Source: JBGSLN01 sp041740675
Lineage (GTDB): Bacteria > Pseudomonadota > Gammaproteobacteria > JBGSLN01
Direction of reading: 5' to 3'
DNA: 23,944 nucleotides
NCBI GenBank assembly: GCA_041740675.1
Contig: JBGSLN010000034.1
Span: forward strand, 1-23,944
The position numbers and the translations under genes are program-made. Below, one piece after another: positions 6,671 through 16,068 of this stretch (position 1 is the first letter of the stretch; every line of letters starts with the position of its first letter). Below the pieces are notes generated by a model, which was not told the DNA's origin, searched no databases, and saw nothing but the letters and a program-made list of their open reading frames with translations.

Positions 6671-8404
6671 GTGACCAGTAATGATGTCATTCAAATTGCG
6701 TTTTATTTAATCGTGATTTTAATCTTAGTAAAACCGCTAGGTTGGTATATGGCGCAAGTTTATCAAGGTAAACCTTGTGGACTCAATTACGCATATGGCT
6801 TTTTTGAGCGCTTTATTTATCGTATTTGCAGCATTGATCCCGAACACGAGATGGGATGGAAGCGTTATCTTATTGCCATGCTAGTTTTTAACTTTCTCGG
6901 GATGTTGTTGGTTTATGCAATACAGCGGCTGCAATTTTATCTACCGCTTAACCCGCAAAGTTTTGCCGCAGTTCCGCCTGATTTGGCATTTAATACAGCA
7001 ACGAGTTTTGTGACAAATACCAATTGGCAAGCCTACGCAGGTGAAAGCACACTCAGTTATTTCACACAAATGACGGCACTTACGGTGCAGAATTTTCTTT
7101 CAGCGGCCACTGGCATGGCATTGTTGATGGCTTTAATTCGAGGGATAAGTCGGTATGAAAGCAAGCTGCTAGGAAATTTTTGGGTAGATACGGTACGTGG
7201 CATACTTTATATTTTATTGCCCTTATCATTATTATTTGCAATTGGGCTTGCATCTCAAGGTGTTATCCAAAATTTCAAAGCCTATCAAACCATTCATTTA
7301 GTTCAACCAACAACCGATCAGCAAGGACAAAGCGTTACTCAACAAATTATTCCGATGGGACCTGTTGCTTCCCAAGAAGCCATTAAAGAATTAGGCACCA
7401 ATGGCGGCGGATTTTTTAATACCAATTCAGCTCATCCATTTGAGAATCCCACGCCAGTGTCTAATTTTTTAGAAATGTTAGCAATACTCTTAATTCCTAC
7501 AGCGTTGTGTTATACCTTTGGCATTATGATCAATGATAAGCGGCAAGGTTGGGCATTGCTCGCTGCGATGTTTATTATTTTCATACCATTTATGAGTATT
7601 GCAGTGATAGGAGAACAACTCGGTAATCCTGCCTTAACTTCCATGCATGTTGTGTCTTCCGGCAATATGGAAGGTAAAGAAACTCGGTTTGGCATTGTAA
7701 ATTCTGCACTTTGGGCCGCAGTAACTACCGCAACGTCATGTGGCGCTGTAAATTCTATGCATGATTCTTTTACGCCTTTGGGTGGTTTAATCCCTTTATG
7801 GTTAATGCACTTAGGTGAAGTTGTCTTTGGCGGAGTGGGTTCAGGTTTATATGGTATGCTGATGATGGTCATTATGACTGTATTTGTAGCAGGTCTAATG
7901 GTAGGCAAAACACCTGAATATTTAGGAAAAAAAATTGAACCGTTTGAAATGAAAATGGCATCGATTAGTGTGCTAATAATGCCATTAATGGTGTTATTGT
8001 TTACGGGGATTGCAGTGCTCTGTCATGCAGGACTGGATTCTATCGCTAATCCAGGCCCTCATGGATTTACAGAAATTCTTTATGCATTTACCTCAATGAC
8101 CAATAATAATGGCAGTGCATTTGCCGGTCTTAATGCTAATACGCTTTTTTATAATACGTTAGGTGGCATTGCAATGCTGATTGGTCGCTATTGGATTGCC
8201 ATTCCTACACTTGCCATCGCAGGCTCTTTGGTAAAGAAAAAAATAATTCCAAGTAGCTCCGGCACGTTAGCAACCCACACACCGCTTTTTATTTTTCTTC
8301 TGATAGGCATCATCCTAATTCTTGGTGGATTATCATTTCTTCCCGCATTGGCGCTAGGCCCAATTGTGGAACACTTAGTGTTATGGATACAGTATGGCCA
8401 ATAA
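6671..8404 (+). CDS. kdpA: potassium-transporting ATPase subunit A (channel-like)
   Basis: This 577-aa polytopic membrane protein is close to the usual KdpA length. The four pore-loop segments of the K+ selectivity filter are visible: FNTATSFVTNTNWQAYAGES, KELGTNGGGFFNTNSAHPFE, TTATSCGAVNSMHDS and FTSMTNNNGSAFAGL. KdpA binds potassium from the periplasmic side and passes it to KdpB. Translation starts at GTG 6671, supported by GGAG eight bases upstream (6659-6662); an earlier ATG (6657) is out of frame. The end overlaps the kdpB start by 11 bases, so the two are translationally coupled. No truncation is seen. Confidence 0.97.
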   Translation: MTSNDVIQIAFYLIVILILVKPLGWYMAQVYQGKPCGLNYAYGFFERFIYRICSIDPEHEMGWKRYLIAMLVFNFLGMLLVYAIQRLQFYLPLNPQSFAAVPPDLAFNTATSFVTNTNWQAYAGESTLSYFTQMTALTVQNFLSAATGMALLMALIRGISRYESKLLGNFWVDTVRGILYILLPLSLLFAIGLASQGVIQNFKAYQTIHLVQPTTDQQGQSVTQQIIPMGPVASQEAIKELGTNGGGFFNTNSAHPFENPTPVSNFLEMLAILLIPTALCYTFGIMINDKRQGWALLAAMFIIFIPFMSIAVIGEQLGNPALTSMHVVSSGNMEGKETRFGIVNSALWAAVTTATSCGAVNSMHDSFTPLGGLIPLWLMHLGEVVFGGVGSGLYGMLMMVIMTVFVAGLMVGKTPEYLGKKIEPFEMKMASISVLIMPLMVLLFTGIAVLCHAGLDSIANPGPHGFTEILYAFTSMTNNNGSAFAGLNANTLFYNTLGGIAMLIGRYWIAIPTLAIAGSLVKKKIIPSSSGTLATHTPLFIFLLIGIILILGGLSFLPALALGPIVEHLVLWIQYGQ

Positions 8405-10466
8405 ATTACAGCCCCATTCACTTTGGAATTTAACGATATTGAAATCTGCGGTGTTAGGGGCGTTGACAAAATTGACACCGCAACATCAAATTCGTAATCC
8501 CATCATGTTTACTGTGTATGTTGGCTCAATACTGACAAGCTGTTTATTTTTACAAGCACTGTTTGTTTATAGTAAAACATCTGCTACGTTCATTCTAAGT
8601 ATTACAATTTGGCTGTGGTTTACCGTAATATTTGCCAATTTTGCTGAAGCGATGGCAGAAGGCAGAGGCAAAGCACAAGCGCAAGCACTGCGAAAATCAC
8701 GGCATGAAATTCAAACAAAAAAACTAGCGAAACCAGCCCGCGATGCAAAAATAACGCCAGTAGCCTCTGCAAGTTTACGCATTGATGACATTGTGTTAGT
8801 TGAAACCGGTGATATTATTCCTAGTGATGGGGAAGTCATTGAAGGCATTGCCTCCGTCAATGAGAGTGCGATTACTGGTGAAAGCGCACCTGTTATTCGC
8901 GAAAGCGGTGGGGATCGCAGTGCAGTAACGGGAGGAACGCAAGTTATTTCTGACTGGTTGATTGTGCGCATTACTAAAAATCCTGGCGAAACTTTCTTAG
9001 ATACTATGATTGCATTGGTTGAAGGTGCAAAACGGCAAAAAACACCTAATGAATTGGCATTGACCATTTTGTTAGCGTCACTCACGATTGTATTTTTATT
9101 AGTATGCAGCACATTATTGCCCTTTTCAATGTTTAGTGTGGCTGCAGTTGGCGCCGGTAAAGTCATCAGCATCACTGTATTAGTGGCATTATTTGTTTGT
9201 TTAGCACCCACGACTATTGGCAGCTTACTGTCTGCCATTAGCATTGCAGGGATGGATCGCATGATCCAAGCCAACGTCATTGCGCTTTCAGGCCGTGCAA
9301 TTGAAGCTGCTGGCGACATCGATACTTTATTATTAGACAAAACCGGAACGATTACCCTGGGTAATCGACAAGCAACGGAATTTATACCCGCTGCAGGAGT
9401 AGATGTCCGGGTATTAGCAGATGCCGCGCAGCTTTCATCATTAGCTGATGAAACACCCGAAGGGCGTAGTATCGTGATATTAGCAAAAGAAAAATATGGA
9501 TTACGGGGAAGGGACATTTCCGAATTGGGGGCAACCTTTATCCCCTTTACTGCACAAACACGCATGAGCGGGGCAAATTTACCAGGTAGACAAATCCGCA
9601 AAGGGGCTGCGCAATCCATAGAAATTTATGTGGAAGCAATAGGCGGTTTTTTTCCTGACGATGTTAAAAAAAATGTAGAAAATGTTTCACGTAAAGGCGG
9701 AACTGCACTGGTTGTGGCTGAAGGAAAAAAAGTGCTGGGCGTGATTTATTTGAAAGACATTGTCAAAGGCGGCATTCGGGAACGGTTTTTACAATTGCGG
9801 CAAATGGGCATAAAAACCATCATGGTAACGGGCGATAACCCGCTAACCGCTGCAGCAATTGCAGCAGAAGCCGGCGTAGATGATTTTTTAGCAAATGCAA
9901 GACCTGAAGATAAACTAGCGTTAATTCGTAAGTTGCAAGCAAAAGGACATTTAATTGCAATGGCCGGCGACGGCACCAATGATGCACCTGCATTAGCTCA
10001 AGCTGATGTCGCGGTGGCCATGAATACAGGTACTCAAGCAGCAAAAGAAGCCGGTAACTTAGTGGATTTAGATTCAAATCCGACAAAATTAATTGAGGTC
10101 GTGGAAATCGGTAAACAATTATTAATGACACGCGGTGCACTGACAACGTTTAGTATTGCTAATGATGTTGCAAAATATTTTGCAATTTTACCGGCTGCGT
10201 TTGTAACCACATACCCTGAAATGAATGCATTGAATGTGATGCATTTGGCTACCCCGCAAAGTGCAATTTTATCTGCCGTTATTTTTAATGCCCTAATTAT
10301 TATTTTTCTTATCCCATTAGCGTTACGCGGAGTAACTTATCGACGGGTTTCTGCAGCACGCTTGTTGCGTAGAAATGCGTTAGTTTATGGTCTTGGAGGA
10401 TTAATATTACCTTTTATTTGTATTAAATTAATTGACATGTTCTTGATTGCAACAGGATTAGTATAG
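8394..10466 (+). CDS. kdpB: potassium-transporting P-type ATPase subunit B
   Basis: This 690-aa P-type ATPase drives high-affinity K+ uptake by ATP hydrolysis. The actuator-domain TGES motif ends at Ser164, the residue whose phosphorylation inhibits the E. coli enzyme at high potassium. The membrane core has VALFVCLAPTTIGSLLSAIS. The phosphorylated Asp is Asp315 in LLLDKTGTITLG. Nucleotide- and phosphate-handling motifs MVTGDNPLTAAAIA and MAGDGTNDAPALAQADVAVA are intact, as is the C-terminal membrane part (FSIANDVAKYFAILPA). All catalytic residues are present, so the pump should be active. It overlaps kdpA by 11 bp and abuts kdpC. Confidence 0.98.
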   Translation: MANKLQPHSLWNLTILKSAVLGALTKLTPQHQIRNPIMFTVYVGSILTSCLFLQALFVYSKTSATFILSITIWLWFTVIFANFAEAMAEGRGKAQAQALRKSRHEIQTKKLAKPARDAKITPVASASLRIDDIVLVETGDIIPSDGEVIEGIASVNESAITGESAPVIRESGGDRSAVTGGTQVISDWLIVRITKNPGETFLDTMIALVEGAKRQKTPNELALTILLASLTIVFLLVCSTLLPFSMFSVAAVGAGKVISITVLVALFVCLAPTTIGSLLSAISIAGMDRMIQANVIALSGRAIEAAGDIDTLLLDKTGTITLGNRQATEFIPAAGVDVRVLADAAQLSSLADETPEGRSIVILAKEKYGLRGRDISELGATFIPFTAQTRMSGANLPGRQIRKGAAQSIEIYVEAIGGFFPDDVKKNVENVSRKGGTALVVAEGKKVLGVIYLKDIVKGGIRERFLQLRQMGIKTIMVTGDNPLTAAAIAAEAGVDDFLANARPEDKLALIRKLQAKGHLIAMAGDGTNDAPALAQADVAVAMNTGTQAAKEAGNLVDLDSNPTKLIEVVEIGKQLLMTRGALTTFSIANDVAKYFAILPAAFVTTYPEMNALNVMHLATPQSAILSAVIFNALIIIFLIPLALRGVTYRRVSAARLLRRNALVYGLGGLILPFICIKLIDMFLIATGLV

Positions 10467-11069
10467 ATGTTAACAGATATAATTAAACAACTTAAAACGG
10501 CTATTATTTTACTGGTGTCATTTACTCTTTTAACGGGTTTAATTTATCCAGCTATCATTACCGGCCTTGCGCAATTGTTATTTCCATGGAAAGCAAACGG
10601 CAGTATTATTCAGCAAAAAGGCCAAGCAATTGGCTCTGCGTTAATTGGTCAATCGTTTGAAACTGCAAATTACTTTTGGAGCCGACCTTCTGCAACCACA
10701 CCTTTTCCGGATAATGCGGCAAGTTCATCCGGATCAAACTTAGGGCCTAGTAATCCAGCATTTATTGCACTGGTTAAGAAGCGGGTTGAAAAATTTAAGC
10801 AAGTGGATTCACTCAATGATGGGCTTGTTCCTGTTGATTTAGTGACTGCGTCGGGCAGCGGTTTAGATCCAGATATCAGCCCTGCTGCAGCATTTTATCA
10901 AGTACCGCGCATTGCTATGACCCGAGGATTGTCCCAAGCGGTTGTTTATACATTGGTGGAGCGTTTAATACAAAATAGAACGTTTGAATTTTTGGGTGAG
11001 GCCCGAGTTAATGTGCTGGAATTAAATTTAGCCTTAGATCAATTAACTTTGAATAGTGCCGTCAAATGA
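10467..11069 (+). CDS. kdpC: potassium-transporting ATPase subunit C
   Basis: This 200-aa protein has one N-terminal membrane helix (IILLVSFTLLTGLIYPAIIT) and a periplasmic domain with the family signatures SALIGQSFETANYFWSRPSA, SSSGSNLGPSNPA, PVDLVTASGSGLDPDISPAA and the final LGEARVNVLELNLALD. KdpC is needed for assembly and activity of the complex. The ATG directly follows the kdpB stop, with AGGA about 11 bases upstream inside kdpB. The stop overlaps kdpD by 4 bases. Confidence 0.97.
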   Translation: MLTDIIKQLKTAIILLVSFTLLTGLIYPAIITGLAQLLFPWKANGSIIQQKGQAIGSALIGQSFETANYFWSRPSATTPFPDNAASSSGSNLGPSNPAFIALVKKRVEKFKQVDSLNDGLVPVDLVTASGSGLDPDISPAAAFYQVPRIAMTRGLSQAVVYTLVERLIQNRTFEFLGEARVNVLELNLALDQLTLNSAVK

Positions 11070-13021
11070 AAGAAAACCATCGCCCCGACCCTGAAAAATT
11101 ACTAAAGCAAGTGCAAAAAGAAGAACTGCAAGAAAAACAAGGTAAATTGAAAATTTATCTAGGTGCAGCGCCTGGTGTCGGCAAAACATATTCAATGTTA
11201 CAAGATGCATTAATTAAACGTGGTCAAGGATTTGATGTTGTCATAGGCGTGGCTGAATCGCATGGGCGTCAAGAAATAGAAAACTTAGTAAAAATTTTTG
11301 AAATACTTCCTAAACAAGTTATTAATTATAAAGGCATAAAGTTACATGAGTTTGATTTAGATGGTGCATTAAACCGCAACCCTGGTTTAATTTTAATGGA
11401 TGAAATGGCCCATACCAATGCGTCTGGATTACGTCATGATAAGCGTTGGCAAGACATAAAAGAAATTTTAAATCATGGTATTGATGTTTATACCACATGC
11501 AATGTGCAACATATTGAAAGCATCAATGATATAGCAGCAAAAATTATTGAGGTAAAAATTAAAGAAACGGTGCCTGATTCTATTTTGGAACTGGCAGACA
11601 CAATAGAATTAGTGGATTTACCACCGGAAGATTTGTTAAAACGGTTGAGAGAAGGAAAAGTTTACTTTCCGAACAACGCAAGACTTGCTGCCGAAAAATT
11701 TTTTCAAAAAGGCAATCTTGCGGCTTTACGAGAACTAGCCTTACGTTTTACTGCAGAACGTGTGAGGACTGAAGTATTATTATATCGTAAAGGGAAAGGT
11801 AAAACACATCTTTGGCAAACCAAAGAAAAAATACTGGTTTGTGTAGGGCCAGGAATAGAATCCAATCGATTAATCCGGACCGCGTGCCGAATGTCTACTA
11901 ATTTACATGCGGATTGGATAGCAGTACATATAGATTCACCACGATTGCACTTTTCAGAAGAGCAGCAAAATGATGTAACTCGAAATTTACGATTTGCTGA
12001 ACAATTAGGCGCTGAAACAAAAATTCTGAGTGGCTTTGATTTAGTCAAAGAAATCATAGCATTTGCCCGAGAACAAAATGTCACGCTTATAATGGTATGG
12101 AAACATATTCATTCTCATTGGCGCAATATATTTTTTAAAAGTTTAGCGGACGAAATTGTACGTTACAGCAGTGAAATTAATGTTTTTATTGTGACACCCA
12201 GCATTACCGATGAATATACAGATGTGGTTCCAGAACATTTAACCTATACTAATAAAACAAGTAAAATCCCCGCATATGCAGTGTCAATTGGAGTTGTTGC
12301 TTTGGTGACCTACATTAATTTTTTTCTTGGTGCTTATTTCGCAAATGCTAATTTAATCATGACTTATTTATTAGGGGTGACTGTAGTTGCTTTATTGGGA
12401 CGTACCGGCCCATCGATTTTAGCATGTATTTTAAGTGTATTGGCCTGTGATTTTTTCTTCATTCCACCTCGTTTTAGCTTTGCCATCTCTGATATTCAAT
12501 ATTTTTTTACACTGATGGTGATGTTAATCGTGACTCTGGTCATTAGCCATTTGACTGTACTGACACGCAGACAGGCAGAGGCCGCTCGTATTTCAGAACG
12601 GCATATGGCTACATTACATACCCTTAGTCAAAAACTATCAAGCACACGTTCATTACCTAAATTGCTGGAGTTAGCAGTGCATCATATGGGTGATATTTTT
12701 AATAGCGGAGTTGCCATACTATTACCAGAAAAAAAACAGTTGGTTACTAAGGCGCATTATAGAACTGATCACACACTTAATCCTAAAGAACAAAGTGTAG
12801 CACAATGGTCTTTTGATTCAGGCCAAATTGCAGGGCGAGGAACAGACACGCTACCTTTTTCAAAAGCGCTATATGTTCCCTTGCTTGCACCGAAAGGCAT
12901 TGTAGGCGTATTGCGGGTACAACCTATGAAACCTAATTATTTATTTACGCCTATACAGATGCGGCTGTTAGAATCGTGTGCTAATCAGATCGCAATAGTT
13001 ATAGAAGTGGATCGATTATAG
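11066..13021 (+). CDS. kdpD: KdpD sensor lacking histidine-kinase domains
   Basis: This 651-aa protein carries the normal KdpD N-terminal domain with Walker A GAAPGVGKT (33-41) and Walker B-like ILMDEMAHTN, and a universal-stress-like domain (about 255-375). Next come four closely spaced membrane helices of the DUF4118 type (about 400-500) and a GAF-like domain (about 520-650) ending ANQIAIVIEVDRL. E. coli KdpD is about 900 aa and continues at this point into the His-phosphotransfer and ATPase domains. Here a TAG follows, and I found no H-box-like sequence in any plus-strand frame up to 13228. No kdpE response regulator follows either. It is either a truncated remnant or a kinase-less sensor that works with a partner elsewhere. 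The reading frame itself is intact and overlaps kdpC by ATGA. Confidence 0.9.
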   Translation: MKENHRPDPEKLLKQVQKEELQEKQGKLKIYLGAAPGVGKTYSMLQDALIKRGQGFDVVIGVAESHGRQEIENLVKIFEILPKQVINYKGIKLHEFDLDGALNRNPGLILMDEMAHTNASGLRHDKRWQDIKEILNHGIDVYTTCNVQHIESINDIAAKIIEVKIKETVPDSILELADTIELVDLPPEDLLKRLREGKVYFPNNARLAAEKFFQKGNLAALRELALRFTAERVRTEVLLYRKGKGKTHLWQTKEKILVCVGPGIESNRLIRTACRMSTNLHADWIAVHIDSPRLHFSEEQQNDVTRNLRFAEQLGAETKILSGFDLVKEIIAFAREQNVTLIMVWKHIHSHWRNIFFKSLADEIVRYSSEINVFIVTPSITDEYTDVVPEHLTYTNKTSKIPAYAVSIGVVALVTYINFFLGAYFANANLIMTYLLGVTVVALLGRTGPSILACILSVLACDFFFIPPRFSFAISDIQYFFTLMVMLIVTLVISHLTVLTRRQAEAARISERHMATLHTLSQKLSSTRSLPKLLELAVHHMGDIFNSGVAILLPEKKQLVTKAHYRTDHTLNPKEQSVAQWSFDSGQIAGRGTDTLPFSKALYVPLLAPKGIVGVLRVQPMKPNYLFTPIQMRLLESCANQIAIVIEVDRL

Positions 13022-13106
13022 AAACAGACTGAATAAACGATACATTACATTGATAGAGTCAATATGTTGATTAATCTCATAAGTGATACTAAACAGGCTA
13101 CGTAAC

Positions 13107-13134
13107 AAGGCCGATAATAATAGTTATCGGGCTT
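13107..13134 (+). terminator. hairpin after the kdp cluster
   Basis: AAGGCCGATAA (13107-13117) and TTATCGGGCTT (13124-13134) form an 11-bp stem with one G/G mismatch and the loop TAATAG. It lies between the convergent kdpD and racemase genes. The T-tract is missing, so termination is plausible but not certain; it could act on both strands. Confidence 0.45.
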
Positions 13135-13227
13135 ATATCATGTTAAACTGCCCTGAATTCAACAAATAAGCGTAACTGAACAGTCAAAAATCATTCTGGA
13201 ACATACTGCCAAATTTGTCATACAAAT

Positions 13228-13959
13228 CTAAAATATATTATACCCTTGAATAGGCTTTTGCGGAGGCATTGCAAATGGAACGGAACTTTGGGTAAGACCA
13301 GAATCTAAAAGCATTTTTGCAAAATAAATAGCTGTAGATAATGGTTCGACAATGGGAATTTGATAGTCTTTTTTTTCTCGTAATTTTTTTGAAACCGGAT
13401 CGGAAAATCCAATTAATCGTCCTGATCCCCATACTACGCAGCCCGCATTATCATCCTCTATGACTCGAATAAGTTGCTCAGCTAAAGAGTCAATGACCTT
13501 TTCATCATAGTAATCCGCTTTGGGATCAAGTTCTATAGTACGAATAGAAGCAAGTTTTTTATCAACCCCATAAAGCAATGCTAAATTTTGCATCATTGCA
13601 TGCACACTAGAGCCCGTTGTGATGATGCTAAATTTATCTGCCAATGTGCATGCCACGTGAAAAGCAGGTTCGGCAGAACCCACGACAGGAATTGATAATA
13701 GTTCTTTGCAAGCTCGGAGGCCCGGATCGCCCATGCAGTCGATAACAACAGCATCCGCTCCATTTTTTTCAGCATCTATTGCAGCACGCAACACACCTGG
13801 AACTACTAATGCCAGGTCAAATTCATTTCTGACCGATTCAGGGCCGGTGCTGGCATAAGACAGGTCAAGATGAATGTCTGGCTTTTCATAAGGTTTGATA
13901 GTGTCTAAAGTACAAATCTTAGGGTTTGGCATTGCTAAAATAACATGGATATTTGCCAT
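13228..13959 (-). CDS. Asp/Glu/hydantoin racemase-family protein
   Basis: This 243-aa protein (249 aa if GTG 13977 is used) has the two-cysteine layout of cofactor-independent racemases: Cys75 in ADAVVIDCMGDPGL and Cys174 in NAGCVVWGSG. The first segment, with GDPG after the cysteine, fits the hydantoin/allantoin racemase branch. The substrate cannot be told from sequence. ATG 13959 is preferred because the product then begins directly at the first strand (ANIHVILAMPNPKI) with GAG upstream; GTG 13977 would overlap the preceding gene by 8 bases. It lies downstream of, and almost touching, the phosphotransferase gene, so the two form an operon that converges with kdp. Confidence 0.82.
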   Translation of the reverse strand: MANIHVILAMPNPKICTLDTIKPYEKPDIHLDLSYASTGPESVRNEFDLALVVPGVLRAAIDAEKNGADAVVIDCMGDPGLRACKELLSIPVVGSAEPAFHVACTLADKFSIITTGSSVHAMMQNLALLYGVDKKLASIRTIELDPKADYYDEKVIDSLAEQLIRVIEDDNAGCVVWGSGRLIGFSDPVSKKLREKKDYQIPIVEPLSTAIYFAKMLLDSGLTQSSVPFAMPPQKPIQGYNIF

Positions 13960-13969
13960 TCGTATTTTC

Positions 13970-15196
13970 TCACGCACTCAGTTTTAATTTTTTGCGACAA
14001 ATCTCAATCATTTGTCGTGTATTTCTATACAATTTCTTAATGTTGCGTGGTTCAAATTCTTGTACAGCAAGGATGAGTCCCAAGCGATCTATTAAGTAAT
14101 CATATAATGAGTAAAGATAACCGCGCAACCATTCTGCCCCTGCAATTTCCCGTTTACTATATGCGGTCAATTGTTTCCATTGTAGTTCCACATAATCCAG
14201 AAATTGTTGTTCCTTAAAATCTAAGGGTAAGGCATAACTTAAGAATTCGCAAATGTCCCGTTGAGGCAAATGAATTGTGGCCAGATCCCAATCAAATAAT
14301 AAAATACTTTTTTTATCTTTTTCATTTTTTAAGGCAATATTTTTAAGTGTCAGATCATTATATATTAATGTTTTCGGCATTTTTTCAATTTCCTGCCACC
14401 AAGATGCCACAGTTTCGATAAGTTGATAATGTTCAGACAGTTCGGCCTCAGTTATAAACTCATTCAAATATTTTTTGGAATAATCCGCCAAACTGCGCCA
14501 ATAATATTGCTGTTGTTTCATAATCTGAGGATTTAATATGTGACCAATCCAAGGCTGCTTGGTTAAGTTAGCAACATTGTCATACCAAATGGCATGTATT
14601 TCAGAACAACCTGCAATGACTAATGGAATTGTTATTTCGTCCCATAAACTATCATCACTAGGTGAAGTAGCAAATTTAGCATTTTCAGCAAAAGAAGAGA
14701 TCATTACATAGATGTTTTCTTCCGGAATACTGCAATAACCATATAAGATGGGCATATATTTCAATAAAACTGGATAAACCTTTTGTAATTTAAAAATTTC
14801 AATAGGACGAATATCAGATTTAACGGCAAAGGCTAAATTCTTTAGCGCAGTCTCGATTTTGTTTTTAGCCAATGGGAGTCCGCATTGCTGATAGATTTTC
14901 GTTAAGGCAGCAATATAATCGGTATCGGGTATTTTAGATTTTACTAAGATAGCGAGTGACTCAGTTTTTCCATCCTTCAGCAGTTCAAGATCGTATTTTT
15001 TTACGCCCAAGGGATGTTTTTCATTTTCTGCTTTATGAATTTCTTGTACCGTAATATCATCTGCTAACGACCTTTGAGTTTCTGCTTTAATCACTTTTAT
15101 ATTTTTATCTTCAGAATATTGTCTTAAGCAATCAGTAAAGAATTCTTCACTAAAAGAAGTATTATGATTATGAAATTTTAAATATTCTTTTTTCAT
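13970..15196 (-). CDS. APH/choline-kinase-like phosphotransferase
   Basis: This 408-aa protein has the core of the aminoglycoside-phosphotransferase kinase-like fold in its C-terminal half: the catalytic loop LIYNDLTLKNIAL (Asp as base, Asn for metal) and the metal-binding Asp in ILLFDWDLATI, followed by RDICEFLSYAL. The usual His before the catalytic Asp is replaced (YND). An N-lobe lysine may be that of LAILVKSK, but no glycine-rich loop stands out, and the N-terminal 150 residues are not familiar to me. The phosphate acceptor is unknown. It directly precedes the racemase gene, suggesting a shared small-molecule pathway. No clear Shine-Dalgarno precedes ATG 15196. Confidence 0.65.
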   Translation of the reverse strand: MKKEYLKFHNHNTSFSEEFFTDCLRQYSEDKNIKVIKAETQRSLADDITVQEIHKAENEKHPLGVKKYDLELLKDGKTESLAILVKSKIPDTDYIAALTKIYQQCGLPLAKNKIETALKNLAFAVKSDIRPIEIFKLQKVYPVLLKYMPILYGYCSIPEENIYVMISSFAENAKFATSPSDDSLWDEITIPLVIAGCSEIHAIWYDNVANLTKQPWIGHILNPQIMKQQQYYWRSLADYSKKYLNEFITEAELSEHYQLIETVASWWQEIEKMPKTLIYNDLTLKNIALKNEKDKKSILLFDWDLATIHLPQRDICEFLSYALPLDFKEQQFLDYVELQWKQLTAYSKREIAGAEWLRGYLYSLYDYLIDRLGLILAVQEFEPRNIKKLYRNTRQMIEICRKKLKLSA

Positions 15197-15226
15197 ATGT
15201 ATTTTGCTAGCCCATTTTAAACCAAG

Positions 15227-16018
15227 TTATCTTTTTATCTCATTTCCTTTTGAATGAAAGATTTCGTTTGGTGTTGAATAATTTAAACTTTTTCTCGGTC
15301 TATTATTTAGTTTATCCGTAATCATATCAAGCTCATCATCGGTAACACAGTAAAATCAGATCCTTTTTTTAGATATTGACGAATCAGCCCCTTAGTATTC
15401 TCATTCAAGCAGCGTTCCCATGATGAATAAGGATGGGCAAAATAAAACTTTGCATTTAATGCTTCACTAATTTCTGCATGTTCAGCAAGTTCCACGCCGT
15501 TATTCCCTGTAATTGTTAAAACTAAATCAGCAAATGGTTTTAATCCATTGATGGTTGCTTGTTTTGTTAATTCAGCTTTTTTAGATGTTATTTTTTTACA
15601 AACCGTTTTCTTAGAAACTCTTTCAACAATGGTTACGATAGACTGCTTTCTGTTTTTGCCAATAATGGTATCAATTTCCCAGTCACCTACTCTCTTTTTT
15701 TCTTCTACAATTTTTGGTCGATCATCAATAAAAGTACGATTTTTTATAGGCCCAGTCCTTGTCGGACTCGGACTACCGTAACGTTTACGATATTTTTTAT
15801 GCTGATGTCTCAAATGAAGATACAGCTTACCACCCTTTTCCTTTTCCTTTTCCTTTTCCTTTTCCTTTTCCTTTTCCTTTTCCTTTTCCTTTTCCTTTTT
15901 CTTTTGCTATTTGTGTTCTGTTATACCCTGCTCGCCAAAGTCCATAAATTTGGCAGCGTTTTAAATAATCAAGCTGTTTGTATCTCCTCACTTTGTAACC
16001 CCTTGTTATAATAACCAA
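15227..16018 (-). pseudogene. IS30-family transposase remnant with repeat-filled deletion
   Basis: Three pieces of one IS30-type transposase lie in order on the minus strand. The N-terminal helix-turn-helix (YKQLDYLKRCQIYGLWRAGY, then NRTQIAKE) runs from about 16018 to 15906. It is followed by the hexamer repeat. The catalytic part runs from about 15839: GGKLYLHLRHQHKKYRKRYG, GDWEIDTIIGK, FYFAHPYSSWERCLNENTKG. Roughly 90-100 residues expected between the first two pieces are missing. The repeat frame stops at TGGTAA and the catalytic part is in another frame. Near 15340 a one-base frameshift moves the C-terminus (TDDELDMITDKLNNRPRKSL) to a third frame ending at 15227. The second catalytic Asp is also lost: TGNNGVELAEH where the family has DNG. 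The gene is dead. Confidence 0.85.
15834..15905 (+). repeat. (CCTTTT) hexanucleotide microsatellite, 11 perfect units
   Basis: The unit CCTTTT repeats without change from 15834 to 15899 (11 copies), followed by one imperfect unit TCTTTT (15900-15905). On the transposase strand it reads as alternating Lys-Gly codons in one frame and Glu-Lys in another. It occupies the place of the missing middle of the IS30 transposase. Confidence 0.95.
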
Positions 16019-16068
16019 GCCAGATTTTAAAGCAATCTACCTGGTTGAAATTTAAACAAAAGTTGCAC

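Noticed and set aside
8711..9619. Long minus-strand ORF (302 codons) opposite kdpB
   Set aside because: It lies wholly inside the well-supported kdpB gene, its product has no recognisable domain, and it is explained by codon bias of the opposite strand.
13022..13227. Remainder of kdpD (kinase domains) after a sequencing frameshift
   Set aside because: No H-box or ATP-binding motif appears in any plus-strand frame, and the gap to the next gene is far too short for the missing 250 residues.
15834..15905. Hexamer repeat as a phase-variation switch
   Set aside because: A 6-bp unit does not change the reading frame, and the host gene is already dead from a deletion, a frameshift and a lost catalytic residue.
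15759..15947. Plus-strand ORF with a long Phe-Pro repeat (and a Phe-Leu one in another frame)
   Set aside because: The repeat is only the CCTTTT microsatellite read on the wrong strand; the transposase pieces on the minus strand explain the region.
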